DNA from: Thioalkalivibrio sp.
GTDB taxonomy: Bacteria; Pseudomonadota; Gammaproteobacteria; Ectothiorhodospirales; Ectothiorhodospiraceae
Direction: 5' to 3'
Assembly (NCBI GenBank): GCA_007136145.1
Contig: SLHN01000077.1
Location: 1-30,734 of the forward strand
Length of the DNA: 30,734 nt
How positions within the stretch are numbered: position 1 is the stretch's first letter; every line of letters begins with the position of its first letter. Below are positions 16,434 to 26,081 of the stretch, piece after piece. A program made the translations under genes and the position numbers. Below the pieces are notes generated by a model. The model did no database searches, was not told the origin of the DNA, and saw only the letters and a list, made by a program, of their open reading frames with translations.

Positions 16434-19400
16434 TCAGCGTTCGATGCGATAGATCAGGTCAATACCCTGGCCTGCGGCGCCCGAGCTGGTTTCCACACTC
16501 AGCGAGCGCGTGAGCTCGTAACGGAGCAGCACCTTGTAACTGTCGTCGAACAGGCCGACGCTGTAACGCAGCAGCAGCCGCGGCGAAAGATATTTGCCGA
16601 TGGTCAATGCGCTCTGATCGAGTCCGGAATCCGTGTCCAGTCCAACGTCCAATCCCAGTTCGCTGCCCAGCCGTTGAGTGATCAATCCCGCCTGTTCCAG
16701 GCCCCACGCGGTCGCGGCGCCGGCAATCAGATTTCCCTCCGATTCCGACGCACCGGACAAAGGCCGTCCAGTCAGAAGAAACGCCATCGCCTCGGTATCA
16801 TCCATTGGAGGTTCGGAATACATCCGCGAGCGAAGTGCGTCGGGAGTGCCGCCAATATCGACGCCCACCACGACGTCGTATGCACGTACGCGCCGCACTG
16901 CCCGGAGATCCAGTGCCGGGCTCTCGACTGGTCCCTGGAACGTGATCCGCCCCCGATCCAGCTGCAAGTCCTGGCCGTAGGCCTTGTAGCGTCCCTCGGG
17001 AATCTCGATGTCGCCGAATAACTGCAGTGGTCGTCCGGGTTGATCGACCAGGTCCAGATCACCGGAAAAACGTGCCACCAGATCGAAACCATCGAACCTT
17101 ACGTCCTCACCGAGAATGATGCGTACGCGGATATCCATCGGCATTGCTGGCGCCGTGTCCACTTCTTCACCCAGAACGACCTCGTCGCGGGAAACCGAAA
17201 CGGAACCCGGGGGCAGATCTGGAGGGCGGATCAGGGCCGACGGTACCCGCACTTCGCCGCGAACCGTGAGCAACTCGGGCCGGAGGGTCACCGTCAGGTC
17301 CGGGCTGATCCGGGCCTGGATATCGGGGCGATCCACGGCCAGGAAACGCTCGCCACGGACCCGGATCTCGGCCCGGGGGGCCTGTTCCGCGAACCCGACC
17401 TGCCCCTCGATCCGAAGCGATTCGCCGCCGGAGCGGAGCTCTCCGGTTAGGTGCATTTCCTCGGTCGATACCACGGTCGCTTCCAGAAGGGGTACCCCGA
17501 GCTGGATTCCGGCCTCGGGAAGGGTTGTGCCGGCTTCTTCGAGCCGTATGCCGCCTTCTATCAGTGGTGCATCGAGTAGCCCGCCGAGTAGTAAATCGGC
17601 CCGAAGGCGTCCGCGTACGTCCTGGATCTCCGGCGAAAAGGCGCCCACCCAAGCCAGGTTGTCGAGACCGGCGCGAATCTCGCCATCAATCCGGTAGCTG
17701 CCACCTTCCGGTGCCAGGCGCAGGGACGCTGTTGCTTCGCCCTCTTCCAGGAAGGAAAGGCCAAGTTCGGCGTTCACGGATCGATCGTCGACGCGCGCCA
17801 TCAGCCGCAAGTCACTGTAGGGGAAACGCTGCGGAGTGCCATCGCCCAGTTCGAACCGAAGCGCGCCGGAAGCGGGTGCTACGTTCAACTCAGCTCGCAG
17901 GAGTTCGGCAGCGTCCAGCGACATCTGGAAATCGGCGCTCAACGTGCCTTCGATGACCGTACCCGGGGGCAGCATTGGTTCCAGCCATGCAAGGTCCAGA
18001 GCCTCGACGGAAGCACGTGCCCGACTCCCTGATCTCTGATTCCAGTCGCCTTCCATGCAGAGGCGGGACTGCTCCCGAACCAGGCAGAGATCGGCGAGTG
18101 TGGCCTGATCGGGGCTGGCGCTGACGGGTACTGGTTGACGCAAGGACCAGTCACCAGCCAGCGGCTGTTCGAGATCCAGGTTTTCGAGCCGACCATTCCA
18201 GCGCATCCGCTCCAGTTCGTAACTCCCGGTCGCAGACAGGCTCAGGCGGCCGAAATCGACAGCGTTGGCGGTGAGGGTCAGACGGTGTGCCGAGGCCTGC
18301 CCTTGAGCGTCGACATGGATCTCGTCGATTCGCTCCGAGCCGGCCTGAATGCCTGCCAGGCGCAGTGTCAGTTCCGCGGGCGCTTCCGGATCGATTCCTG
18401 CATTCAGTCCGAGATGCAGATCGTCAAGCGCGAGATCCTGGTAACGCAGTCCCGACCCATGCCCGGTTGCCTTGATCCTGGGACTATCCATCGTTCCGCT
18501 CAGGCTAGCCTCCAATCCGATCCGGCCGGCAAGCGCGGGAAGGATCCGGTCGAGTTCCGGTGCGTCCAGGGACAGGTCGAGAGCCAGGATCTCATCGATG
18601 CTGCCAAGGGCATGCAGGTGGTTGGCCCCCATGCTCAGATCGAGGCGGTTGATCTCGATCCGGTGGCCGGCAATGACGATGGCCCCGACGCCGTCGACCG
18701 GCTGGCCTCGCAGTTCCCCCCGCAGTTCGCGCAGATCCACTTCGGCATTCAGTATTCCGTCCGCCGGCACTGAACCGCGGGTTCGCAATTCCATCGCCAG
18801 ACTGCCCGCGAGATCCGGCAGGAATACTCCCGGATCGATATCCCTGCCGGAAACGCCAAGGTTCCATTCAATCCCTGCTCCGTAGATCACACCACCAGTC
18901 GCCGAGAGATGTCCGTCAGCGGGCAGGAAGATATCGAGGCTCCGGATATCGGCCCGCGTTTCGGTGAGCGCCAGGCCAGCGCGTGCGGAAACGGGTTGCC
19001 CGTCGAGCCGGGTCGCCAGTTCGGAAAGATCGACCTTCGCTGTTAGCGCTCCGGACTCCAGGTTCAGCTGGCCGTCGGTTGCAAGCCGAAGTCGATCCAG
19101 CGCAAGCTGTCTCCCGGGGGCCAGGAAGTCGAGATCCATGGTATCGGCCGCGAGGGTCAGCCGGAACGGAGTCTCGGTGGCCAGATCCGCCTCACCCTCG
19201 ATCCGGAGCACCCCCCGAGGCCCAAGGTGCACGATCAGATCCTCGATACGCGCCCCGCCGTTGCGCACATACCCCCGGCCGGAGCCCCGCAGTTCCTGAT
19301 CCTCGACGCGGGCGCTCAATTCCCGAATCTCGACGCCCGCGGTCAAAACCCGGAGTACTTCCTCAAGATTGCCGCTCACGGGGTAGGGGAGGTTGCCAGT

Positions 19401-20549
19401 ACTGGTCACCAGCAGGGTGTCGATGTCGGCGGCAAGATCAAGTCCCAGGGCCAATGTGGAAAGATCACGGAGTCCGGCCTGCAGATCCCAGCTCACGGCC
19501 TCGCCGAAGCCTGCCTGTCCCCGGATGTCCACGTTGCCGGCTTCGCTGATCACGTTGAGCTGCTCGATCTCGACTTGGTCCGCGGAGCCACTGAGCCCCG
19601 CAAGCAACCTGAACTCGGGTATTCCGGTCGACACGGCTCCCGCCTCGAACCGTGCAGCCCATTCCTCCAGGGTGCCCTCGACGTGAAGGCTGCCGGGCCG
19701 GATCGAGGCGATATTGTCCGGGGCAAGTTGGTAGTCGAAGGTTGCCCAATGGTTGTCCACAAGGGCATACGGGGTTTCGAACAGACCCTCGATGGTCACC
19801 TGCGTGTCCAATTCCACTGCTGCCCTCAGCGCGTGTCGAAGCCGAAGCTGCCCCTGCAACTCGCCTTCCAGCGTGATCTCGCCCTCGGCATGGGTCGTGC
19901 TCAGACCTTGCGCCAGTTCCTCGGGCAACGCGAAACGCCATTGACCGTTGACCCTGAGCGGGTAGTAGCCATGCGGCTCCAGTTCGAGATTCAGCTTGGC
20001 CTCGATTTCGGGTAGCACCAATTGCAGATCGACGACACGAAAGGCTTCCTGGTCGGCCTCGAAACGGAGCGCTAGCCGATCCATTTCGAACAGCGTCTCA
20101 CCCGCTTGCCGAAGATGCAGATCCGTCAGGCTGAAACGCTCGAGCAGCACCCTCAGCGGCAACTTGATTGTTTCCGGAAGCTCGGGGCTTGGTGTGGTCT
20201 CCGTTGGCGTCGGGTCGGCTTCGGGCAGATCCACCGTCACGCCGACCATGCTCAGGTCGGGGATCCGCAGAGTGAGTTTCAGCAGCGCCAACCCATCCAA
20301 CTCGATCCGGGTCGAGTCGAGCGTCACTCGGGTATCTTCGGCGTGAACGTGGATTCCGGTCAGTGACAGACCCCGGAACAGAGTTCCATCCACCGCGTCG
20401 ACCTGCAACCCGACCGGAGCGTACTTCTCGGCCTGGGCGAATAGCCAACGGGTACCCTCTTCCGTCACGATCAGCGTGACGGCGCCAGCCAGAAGCAGAA
20501 GGAGCAGGATCAGGATCCACCCAACGGTGCCTGCCAGGATCCGTAACAT
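16434..20549 (-). CDS. tamB: TamB, AsmA-like bridge protein of the TAM complex
   Basis: Inner-membrane-anchored, periplasm-spanning protein of about 1371 residues; E. coli TamB has 1259. TamB and TamA support outer-membrane protein assembly and phospholipid transport across the periplasm. An N-terminal helix (MLRILAGTVGWILILLLLLL) is followed by a very long run of beta-rich repeats and the conserved C-terminal DUF490 domain (GRITFQGPVESPALDLRAVR through the terminal YELTRSLSVETSSG). Start set at 20549, 5 bp after the tamA stop; the longer open frame overlaps tamA and lacks an N-terminal anchor. Confidence 0.95.
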   Translation of the reverse strand: MLRILAGTVGWILILLLLLLAGAVTLIVTEEGTRWLFAQAEKYAPVGLQVDAVDGTLFRGLSLTGIHVHAEDTRVTLDSTRIELDGLALLKLTLRIPDLSMVGVTVDLPEADPTPTETTPSPELPETIKLPLRVLLERFSLTDLHLRQAGETLFEMDRLALRFEADQEAFRVVDLQLVLPEIEAKLNLELEPHGYYPLRVNGQWRFALPEELAQGLSTTHAEGEITLEGELQGQLRLRHALRAAVELDTQVTIEGLFETPYALVDNHWATFDYQLAPDNIASIRPGSLHVEGTLEEWAARFEAGAVSTGIPEFRLLAGLSGSADQVEIEQLNVISEAGNVDIRGQAGFGEAVSWDLQAGLRDLSTLALGLDLAADIDTLLVTSTGNLPYPVSGNLEEVLRVLTAGVEIRELSARVEDQELRGSGRGYVRNGGARIEDLIVHLGPRGVLRIEGEADLATETPFRLTLAADTMDLDFLAPGRQLALDRLRLATDGQLNLESGALTAKVDLSELATRLDGQPVSARAGLALTETRADIRSLDIFLPADGHLSATGGVIYGAGIEWNLGVSGRDIDPGVFLPDLAGSLAMELRTRGSVPADGILNAEVDLRELRGELRGQPVDGVGAIVIAGHRIEINRLDLSMGANHLHALGSIDEILALDLSLDAPELDRILPALAGRIGLEASLSGTMDSPRIKATGHGSGLRYQDLALDDLHLGLNAGIDPEAPAELTLRLAGIQAGSERIDEIHVDAQGQASAHRLTLTANAVDFGRLSLSATGSYELERMRWNGRLENLDLEQPLAGDWSLRQPVPVSASPDQATLADLCLVREQSRLCMEGDWNQRSGSRARASVEALDLAWLEPMLPPGTVIEGTLSADFQMSLDAAELLRAELNVAPASGALRFELGDGTPQRFPYSDLRLMARVDDRSVNAELGLSFLEEGEATASLRLAPEGGSYRIDGEIRAGLDNLAWVGAFSPEIQDVRGRLRADLLLGGLLDAPLIEGGIRLEEAGTTLPEAGIQLGVPLLEATVVSTEEMHLTGELRSGGESLRIEGQVGFAEQAPRAEIRVRGERFLAVDRPDIQARISPDLTVTLRPELLTVRGEVRVPSALIRPPDLPPGSVSVSRDEVVLGEEVDTAPAMPMDIRVRIILGEDVRFDGFDLVARFSGDLDLVDQPGRPLQLFGDIEIPEGRYKAYGQDLQLDRGRITFQGPVESPALDLRAVRRVRAYDVVVGVDIGGTPDALRSRMYSEPPMDDTEAMAFLLTGRPLSGASESEGNLIAGAATAWGLEQAGLITQRLGSELGLDVGLDTDSGLDQSALTIGKYLSPRLLLRYSVGLFDDSYKVLLRYELTRSLSVETSSGAAGQGIDLIYRIER

Positions 20550-20554
20550 GCGTT

Positions 20555-22330
20555 TCAAAGGTCCGGCCCCATCGTGAAGTGGATCCGGAAACGGTCCTTG
20601 GAATCGGGTGCATGGGCAAGGTCGACGCGGATCGGGCCGACCGGTGAACGCCAACGGATGCCAGCTCCGACCCCTGCCTTCAGGTCGTAGTCACCGAAAT
20701 GGTTGAACGCATCACCGGCGTCGATGAATACCGCGACGCCCCAGGGACCCTGCCCGATCGGATGTTCGTACTCGGCGCTGCCCACCAATAGATGACGACC
20801 ACCAATCGCGTTTCCCTCCTTGTCTCTTGGACCCAATTGCCGGAAACCGAAGCCACGCACGCTGGTGTCGCCTCCGGCAAAGAACCGCAGCGAGCTCGGC
20901 AGTTCGCGGACCTGGGCGCCTCCGGTGAGTCCGGCCTCGCCGCGGAGAATCATTCGTCCCGGCCCCAGCCCGGTGATGAACTTGGCGTTGGCGCGTGTCT
21001 GCAGGAAGGTCACGCTCGACCCCAGGTTCTCGGAAGCCGCCTGGGCCAGCCATTCCAGCCGATAGCCATTGGTTGGGAACAGGGGGTCGTCTGATTCTGT
21101 GCGGCTGATGCGGTAGGAAGGAATCAGGAGGTCTGTCGTGTCGGTTGCATTACCTACCGTGAACCGCTCGCGTTCGTAGCGGATGCCTTGCGCGGTTTGC
21201 CATCCCGAAGGGTGCCGCTTGACCCGGCTCGCACCGAGCTGGAAGCGTTCCGAGTCGCTGGTGCCGGTATCCTCGCTACGGTACGAGGCAATGAGGCTGA
21301 GATTGTCGCTCAGTGGATCGGCGAGCGGAATATCATAACTGAAGCTGATCCCCGAACGTTTCTGCGAGGCCTCAAGTTCGGCATTGTAACGGTGACCGCG
21401 CTGGTTCGCATAGCGGCGGTCCAAGACCAGGCCGACCCGCGGACCCAGATCGGTGGAGAATCCCAGGCGGGCCTCATACGCGGTGCGCTTGCGCGGCTCG
21501 ACCTCGGCCAGAATCGGAACCTCTCCATCCACAGCGTCATCGAGACGCGGACGTACGCGAACCGACTGAAAGTAGCCACTATCGCTGAGATTGCGCTGCA
21601 GTCGGATCAAATGGCTGGAGCTGTAGGGAGCCCCGCGCTCGAAAGGAACGAGTCTGGCGACGAAGTCATCGCGCAGAATGTCCTGTTCCAGCGTGACCTC
21701 GCCGAGACGATAACGAAGGCCGCTGTACAGATGCAGGCTGATCCTTGCCGTGTTTCTGTCTGGGTCGACCAACAGCTGGCTTTCGGTCAGCTCGGCGTCG
21801 AAATAGCCGCGATCCGCGGCGACGCGGACCAGACGGGTGCGCAGGCTGTCATAGGCATCGTGGCGTAGCGCGTCACCGACTGCGATGCCCGGATCCGACG
21901 TCAGGGAAACGAACGACGGATCATTTTCGCCCTCTCCGGATACTCGAACATCGATCTCCGAAATACGGACGACTGGCCCCGGGTCGAAGGTCACGACGAG
22001 ACTCCAGCAGGTCTCCGTCCGGGCGATCTCCAGGGCGATCTCGGGCTGGTAATGGCCCAATGCGCTCAGAGCCTGACGTACCCGTTCCCTGGTGCTGCCC
22101 ACGATGTTACGTTCCCGGAACGCAGGGAGGTCGCAGTCATGCCGAGTCATCGGCACGAACGCCCGGATGTTCTGGCGCAGTTCCGGGGTCCCGCCCTCGA
22201 TCCTGATCTGCGGAGTTTCTTCGGCGTTACTCCAGGAAGGCAGCAGGCCGAGTAGCAGTATCGCCAGAACAGGGAAGAACGGTCGAGTCAGCGGCTGCGT
22301 AATTCGGCAATCGGAGTCGGAATGCGCCAT
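20555..22330 (-). CDS. tamA: TamA, Omp85-family outer membrane protein
   Basis: Outer-membrane partner of TamB, 591 residues. It has a signal peptide (cleaved after about residue 36), three POTRA-like domains (to about residue 270) and a 16-strand Omp85 barrel. The hallmark loop motif is VRGF (DTSVRGFGFRQLGP), and the C-terminus ends in the PVGPIRVDLAHAP and FRIHFTMGPDL strands. AAGG lies 8 nt before the ATG. tamB follows after 5 bp. Confidence 0.95.
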   Translation of the reverse strand: MAHSDSDCRITQPLTRPFFPVLAILLLGLLPSWSNAEETPQIRIEGGTPELRQNIRAFVPMTRHDCDLPAFRERNIVGSTRERVRQALSALGHYQPEIALEIARTETCWSLVVTFDPGPVVRISEIDVRVSGEGENDPSFVSLTSDPGIAVGDALRHDAYDSLRTRLVRVAADRGYFDAELTESQLLVDPDRNTARISLHLYSGLRYRLGEVTLEQDILRDDFVARLVPFERGAPYSSSHLIRLQRNLSDSGYFQSVRVRPRLDDAVDGEVPILAEVEPRKRTAYEARLGFSTDLGPRVGLVLDRRYANQRGHRYNAELEASQKRSGISFSYDIPLADPLSDNLSLIASYRSEDTGTSDSERFQLGASRVKRHPSGWQTAQGIRYERERFTVGNATDTTDLLIPSYRISRTESDDPLFPTNGYRLEWLAQAASENLGSSVTFLQTRANAKFITGLGPGRMILRGEAGLTGGAQVRELPSSLRFFAGGDTSVRGFGFRQLGPRDKEGNAIGGRHLLVGSAEYEHPIGQGPWGVAVFIDAGDAFNHFGDYDLKAGVGAGIRWRSPVGPIRVDLAHAPDSKDRFRIHFTMGPDL

Positions 22331-22527
22331 GCAAAGCCTTGGTGAGAGTCGGAACAGGACAGCGTCGCGCGGTCACGCTGACAACCACGGTTTTTTATCG
22401 CAAACTGCCCTGGTCGGTAGCGCTGGTGGCGCACGGCCCGGAGGGGGCGGTTTCAATGGTGGTAATGCGTGATGCCTCGCGGAGGATGACGTGAGTGCCC
22501 ACATCATACCCTGACCGGCCTTGGCTC

Positions 22528-22558
22528 CTGAAGGTTCGATCGGTGTAGGTTCCTTCAG
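22528..22558 (-). terminator. Possible hairpin downstream of the zinc-protease-like gene
   Basis: CTGAAGG (22528-22534) and CCTTCAG (22552-22558) form a 7-bp inverted repeat with a 17-base loop, starting 21 bp after the stop codon. There is no clear U-tract, so terminator function is uncertain. Confidence 0.3.
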
Positions 22559-22578
22559 CACAGCCCGTTGGTTCAGGT

Positions 22579-23073
22579 TTATGGGCTTGCATTGGCAATT
22601 GGGCGGCCATTCACAAAAGCCCGGGCCGGATCCACCCGCCAGCCACCGTCAATCAGGGATTGTCGACCCAGCAGCATGCCAAAGCGCATCGGGCCGCGAT
22701 CGGCCAGCGTAATCTCGATCTCCTGATGCGCTGCTCCAAGAATCATCGGGGTCACGATTACGTAGCGACGTTCGCGTTGACCGTTCGAGCTGCGTATCTG
22801 TCGCAGGTCGCTGATTGTCGCGGTGCAGGCAATCGAGGTCCTTTCGTTGCCGTGCAGGGGATACAGACGAAAACGAATCCGCGCCAGTCCACCTTGCCGG
22901 AAGGGCTGGAGATCGAGCGCATGCAGCGCGGATGTACGGGCGCCGGTATCGATCTTGCACTGCAGGCGTCGGATCCCGAGTTCGGGTAGCGCGAGCCACT
23001 CGCGCCAGCCGACCAGCCTTTGGTTTCCTGAAAGAGATTCCGGTGGCAACGGTTCAGTGCCGTGCGGTTCCAC
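22579..23073 (-). CDS. RimB/RimK-associated ATP-dependent zinc protease-like protein (DUF785)
   Basis: Protein of 164 residues with the retropepsin-like motif KIDTGARTSALHA (about residues 40-52) typical of the family named putative ATP-dependent zinc protease; it also shows RRYVIVTPMILG and the MLLGRQSLIDGGWRVDPARAF C-terminal motif. Family members are often linked to rimK glutamate ligase genes, but none is present here. It overlaps the end of fbpC by 20 bp on the same strand, so it is probably cotranscribed with the iron transporter; why is unclear. Confidence 0.88.
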   Translation of the reverse strand: MEPHGTEPLPPESLSGNQRLVGWREWLALPELGIRRLQCKIDTGARTSALHALDLQPFRQGGLARIRFRLYPLHGNERTSIACTATISDLRQIRSSNGQRERRYVIVTPMILGAAHQEIEITLADRGPMRFGMLLGRQSLIDGGWRVDPARAFVNGRPIANASP

Positions 23074-24151
23074 TGTCGCCCCTGGGGAAGACCACCAGAT
23101 GGGAGAAGTTCAGACGCAATCGCACGTGGTCCGAGACGATGAAGTTGTCGTGGCTGGGGGTGACGCAGACAACCTCGGTGCCATCCCGAAGCCGGAGCGT
23201 GTAAAGGAAGTCGGCGCCACGGAAGGCCTTGGCGGTCACCTCGGCATGGATATCACCTTGGTCGTTGTCGAGTTTGACATCATCCGGCCGCACCAGCACG
23301 TCGACCGAGGTGCCTGGAACGAACCGGCTGGAAAGTCCTCCGTGGATCTTGCCCAATGCGGTCTCGACGCAGTCATTTTCGCAGACCCGTCCAGGGATAA
23401 TGGTCCCTTCGCCCACAAAGTCCGCGACGAAACGATCCGATGGCTTGTGGTATAGATGATACGCGGTATCCCACTGGCACAGGCGACCGTTGTTCAGCAC
23501 CGCGATGCAATCAGCGAAAGCGAAGGCCTCGTTCTGGTCGTGGGTGACCAGGATCCCGGTCGTACCCTCGGTCCGCAGAATTGCGCGGACCTCACGCGCG
23601 AGATCGGTGCGCAGCTCGATGTCCATGCTGGAAAACGGTTCGTCCAACAAGAGCAACTGGGGCTTGGGCGCCAGGGCGCGTGCCAGTGCGATGCGTTGTT
23701 GCTGGCCACCCGAGAGTGCGTGTGGGTATGCGCGCTCATAACCGGAGAGGCCGATCAGGCGCAGCAATTCCTTGACTCGCCGCTCCCGGTCGCCGCGGCC
23801 CCAACGGCGGATCCCGAAGGCGATATTGCCGGCGACATCCAAATGGGGAAACAGCGCGAAATCCTGGAACACCATGCCTACGTTCCGTTTCTCGGGTGCC
23901 AGCGTGTAGCCCGGTCGGCTGACTGTCTCGTCGTTCAGGCGGATCTCGCCACGCATCACCCCCTCAAAGCCCGCGATTGCCCGGAGTAGGGTGGTTTTGC
24001 CGCAGCCGGAAGGCCCGAGCAGGCAGCCGATCTGGCCGCGTGGGAGCTCCAGCGAGATCGCGTGCACCACGCGTTGGCCGGAGTAACCGACGTCAACGTC
24101 GTCGAGCACGACTTCTGCCGCGTAAGGGGGGTCCGCCTTGTTCGTTGTCAT
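23054..24151 (-). CDS. fbpC: Iron(III) ABC importer ATPase (FbpC-like)
   Basis: ATPase of 365 residues from the MalK/PotA-type importer group. Walker A GPSGCGKT (46-53), Q-loop MVFQDFALFPHL, signature LSGGQQQR, Walker B LLLLDE and the H-loop VTHDQNEA are intact. A C-terminal TOBE-like regulatory domain (from about residue 270) contains the DVLVRPDDVKL motif. ATGA overlap with fbpB couples translation. Confidence 0.93.
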   Translation of the reverse strand: MTTNKADPPYAAEVVLDDVDVGYSGQRVVHAISLELPRGQIGCLLGPSGCGKTTLLRAIAGFEGVMRGEIRLNDETVSRPGYTLAPEKRNVGMVFQDFALFPHLDVAGNIAFGIRRWGRGDRERRVKELLRLIGLSGYERAYPHALSGGQQQRIALARALAPKPQLLLLDEPFSSMDIELRTDLAREVRAILRTEGTTGILVTHDQNEAFAFADCIAVLNNGRLCQWDTAYHLYHKPSDRFVADFVGEGTIIPGRVCENDCVETALGKIHGGLSSRFVPGTSVDVLVRPDDVKLDNDQGDIHAEVTAKAFRGADFLYTLRLRDGTEVVCVTPSHDNFIVSDHVRLRLNFSHLVVFPRGDSGTARH

Positions 24152-25911
24152 GCTGTCTGGGTGCCGGCCGGTACGGCCAGGGGTTCGGTTGCGCGGGGTT
24201 CGCCCCGGTTCTGCATCCGCTGCCGCTGGCCTGGCCGGGATCGCTCAATGGTCAGGCTGAGCAGGATAACCGGAAGCAGCCCGACGAGCACGATCGCGAG
24301 CGCGGCGCTGGAGGACTCGGCCAACCGTTCGTCCCCAGCCAGTTCGAAGGCGCGTACGGCCAGGGTGTTGAAATCGAAGGGTCGCAATATGAGGGTTGCC
24401 GGCAATTCCTTCAGAACATCCACGAACACCAACAGCAGGGCCGTCAGTAATGTGCCCCGCATGATTGGCAGGTGGACCCGGGTCAGCGTTGCCAGCGGGC
24501 GCATTCCCAGCGAACGGGAGGCATCATCCATACTCGGTTTGATCTTGCCCAGCCCGGCTTCGACCGTTTGCAATGAAACCGCGAGAAACCTTACCGCATA
24601 TGCAAACAACAACGCCACGAGCGTTCCTGACAAGAGCAGCCCCGTGGACATGTCGAAACGGTCGCGCATGAAGGAATCCAGGGTGTTGTCAAACCATGCG
24701 AACGGCAGCATCACGCCAATGGCGATCACCGTACCCGGCACTGCGTAGCCGAGACCCGCCACGCGTACCGCGATGCCGGTGATGATGCCGCCCTGCATGC
24801 GCCGTGCATAAGCGAGAATCAGCGCCAGTGCGACCGCGATCACGGCCGCCAGCGCGGCGAGGTAGAAAGTGTTGAATACCAGTTGGGCGAACGCGGGATT
24901 GACCCAGTGGCTGGTGGTTCGAGCGGCCCAGATCGACAACTGGATCGCGGGAATCAGAAAACCAAGAAGTATCGGAAGCAGACAGGCGACCACCGCGGCG
25001 GTGGCCTTCCAGCCTCGGAGCTGGTAGCGCGGAAGGTTCGAATAGCGCGAGCTGGTGTGATGGAATCGGGCGCGCATCCGCGACCAGCGCTCAAGCAGAA
25101 TCAGCACGAAGACGAAACTCAGGAGCACGGCGGCAAGTTGGGCAGCCGCGCCTGGATCAGCGAGACCGTACCAGGTTCGGAAGATGCCAGTGGTGAAGGT
25201 CGGAATCCCGAAGTAAGCCACGGTTCCGTAATCGGCGAGGACCTCCATGAGTGCCAGTGTCAGTCCCGCGATCACCGCCGGGCGGGCCAGCGGCAGGGCG
25301 ACCCGGAAGAAACCCGAGTATGGGCCGCTGCCCAGTGTCCGCGAGACCTCGAGCACGCATACCGACTGTTCAAGGAACGCAGCGCGTGTGAGCAGATAGA
25401 CATAGGGATACAGCACCAGGGTCAGCATCAGCATCGCCCCGGTCAGCGAGCGGACTTCCGGGAACCAGTACTGACCATAGCCAAGCCCGGTCAGGTCGCG
25501 AATCAGCACCTGCACCGGCCCGGTGAAGTCGAGCATCCCGGTATAGGTGTAGGCGATGATGTAGGCGGGCATCGCCAGCGGCAGCATCAGTGCCCACTGA
25601 AAAACGCGTCGCCCGGGGAACTCGCAGACACTGACCAGCCAGGCCACTGGGATGCCGATTACCAGCACGCCCACCCCGACACCAAAAAGCAACAGCAGCG
25701 AATTCGTGACGTACTCGCCCAGCATGGTCTCGCGCAGATGCTGCCAGACTTCGCCCGCGGGCAGGAAGACATGGGCGAAGATCACCAGCACCGGCAGGGC
25801 CAGAATGACGGCCACGGTGACCGACGTGATCTGCCAGAGACTCGGACGCGACACACGAAGACGCCGGGAGGCGCGTATCGGTCCAGGTACTGTTGGGGTG
25901 GGAATGTCCAT
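24148..25911 (-). CDS. fbpB: Iron(III) ABC importer permease (FbpB-like, fused double permease)
   Basis: Inner-membrane permease of 587 residues in which two binding-protein-dependent permease modules are fused, as is usual for FbpB/SfuB. About twelve helices are visible, with EAA-type loops in each half (LEVSRTLGSGPYSGFFRVALPLARPA and DASRSLGMRPLATLTRVHLPIMRG). Its start codon lies 7 bp from a Fur-like palindrome, and fbpA is encoded 170 bp upstream on the same strand. Confidence 0.92.
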   Translation of the reverse strand: MDIPTPTVPGPIRASRRLRVSRPSLWQITSVTVAVILALPVLVIFAHVFLPAGEVWQHLRETMLGEYVTNSLLLLFGVGVGVLVIGIPVAWLVSVCEFPGRRVFQWALMLPLAMPAYIIAYTYTGMLDFTGPVQVLIRDLTGLGYGQYWFPEVRSLTGAMLMLTLVLYPYVYLLTRAAFLEQSVCVLEVSRTLGSGPYSGFFRVALPLARPAVIAGLTLALMEVLADYGTVAYFGIPTFTTGIFRTWYGLADPGAAAQLAAVLLSFVFVLILLERWSRMRARFHHTSSRYSNLPRYQLRGWKATAAVVACLLPILLGFLIPAIQLSIWAARTTSHWVNPAFAQLVFNTFYLAALAAVIAVALALILAYARRMQGGIITGIAVRVAGLGYAVPGTVIAIGVMLPFAWFDNTLDSFMRDRFDMSTGLLLSGTLVALLFAYAVRFLAVSLQTVEAGLGKIKPSMDDASRSLGMRPLATLTRVHLPIMRGTLLTALLLVFVDVLKELPATLILRPFDFNTLAVRAFELAGDERLAESSSAALAIVLVGLLPVILLSLTIERSRPGQRQRMQNRGEPRATEPLAVPAGTQTA

Positions 25912-25917
25912 TGCCGC

Positions 25918-25938
25918 GAATAGTAAACGTTCTTATTC
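25918..25938 (-). promoter_or_regulatory. Fur-like operator in front of fbpB
   Basis: Near-palindrome AATAGTAAA-C-GTTCTTATT with 9-1-9 symmetry, 7 of 9 half-site positions matching. It shares 16 of 21 positions with the site in front of fbpA. The half-site AATAANAAN resembles the Fur half-site GATAATGAT. It sits 7-27 bp before the ATG, so any transcript leader must be very short. Confidence 0.6.
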
Positions 25939-26081
25939 CGAATGACATCCCGGTTGCCAGCCTGATGGGGACGCGTCCGGCTTCCTGCCGGCACGCGCCC
26001 CGAGATTCATGCCACTGGCTTTAGGCGGTTGCCGGACGAAAAGACCAGCAAGAGAAGGTATCTTTTTTGACAGAAATCGCC

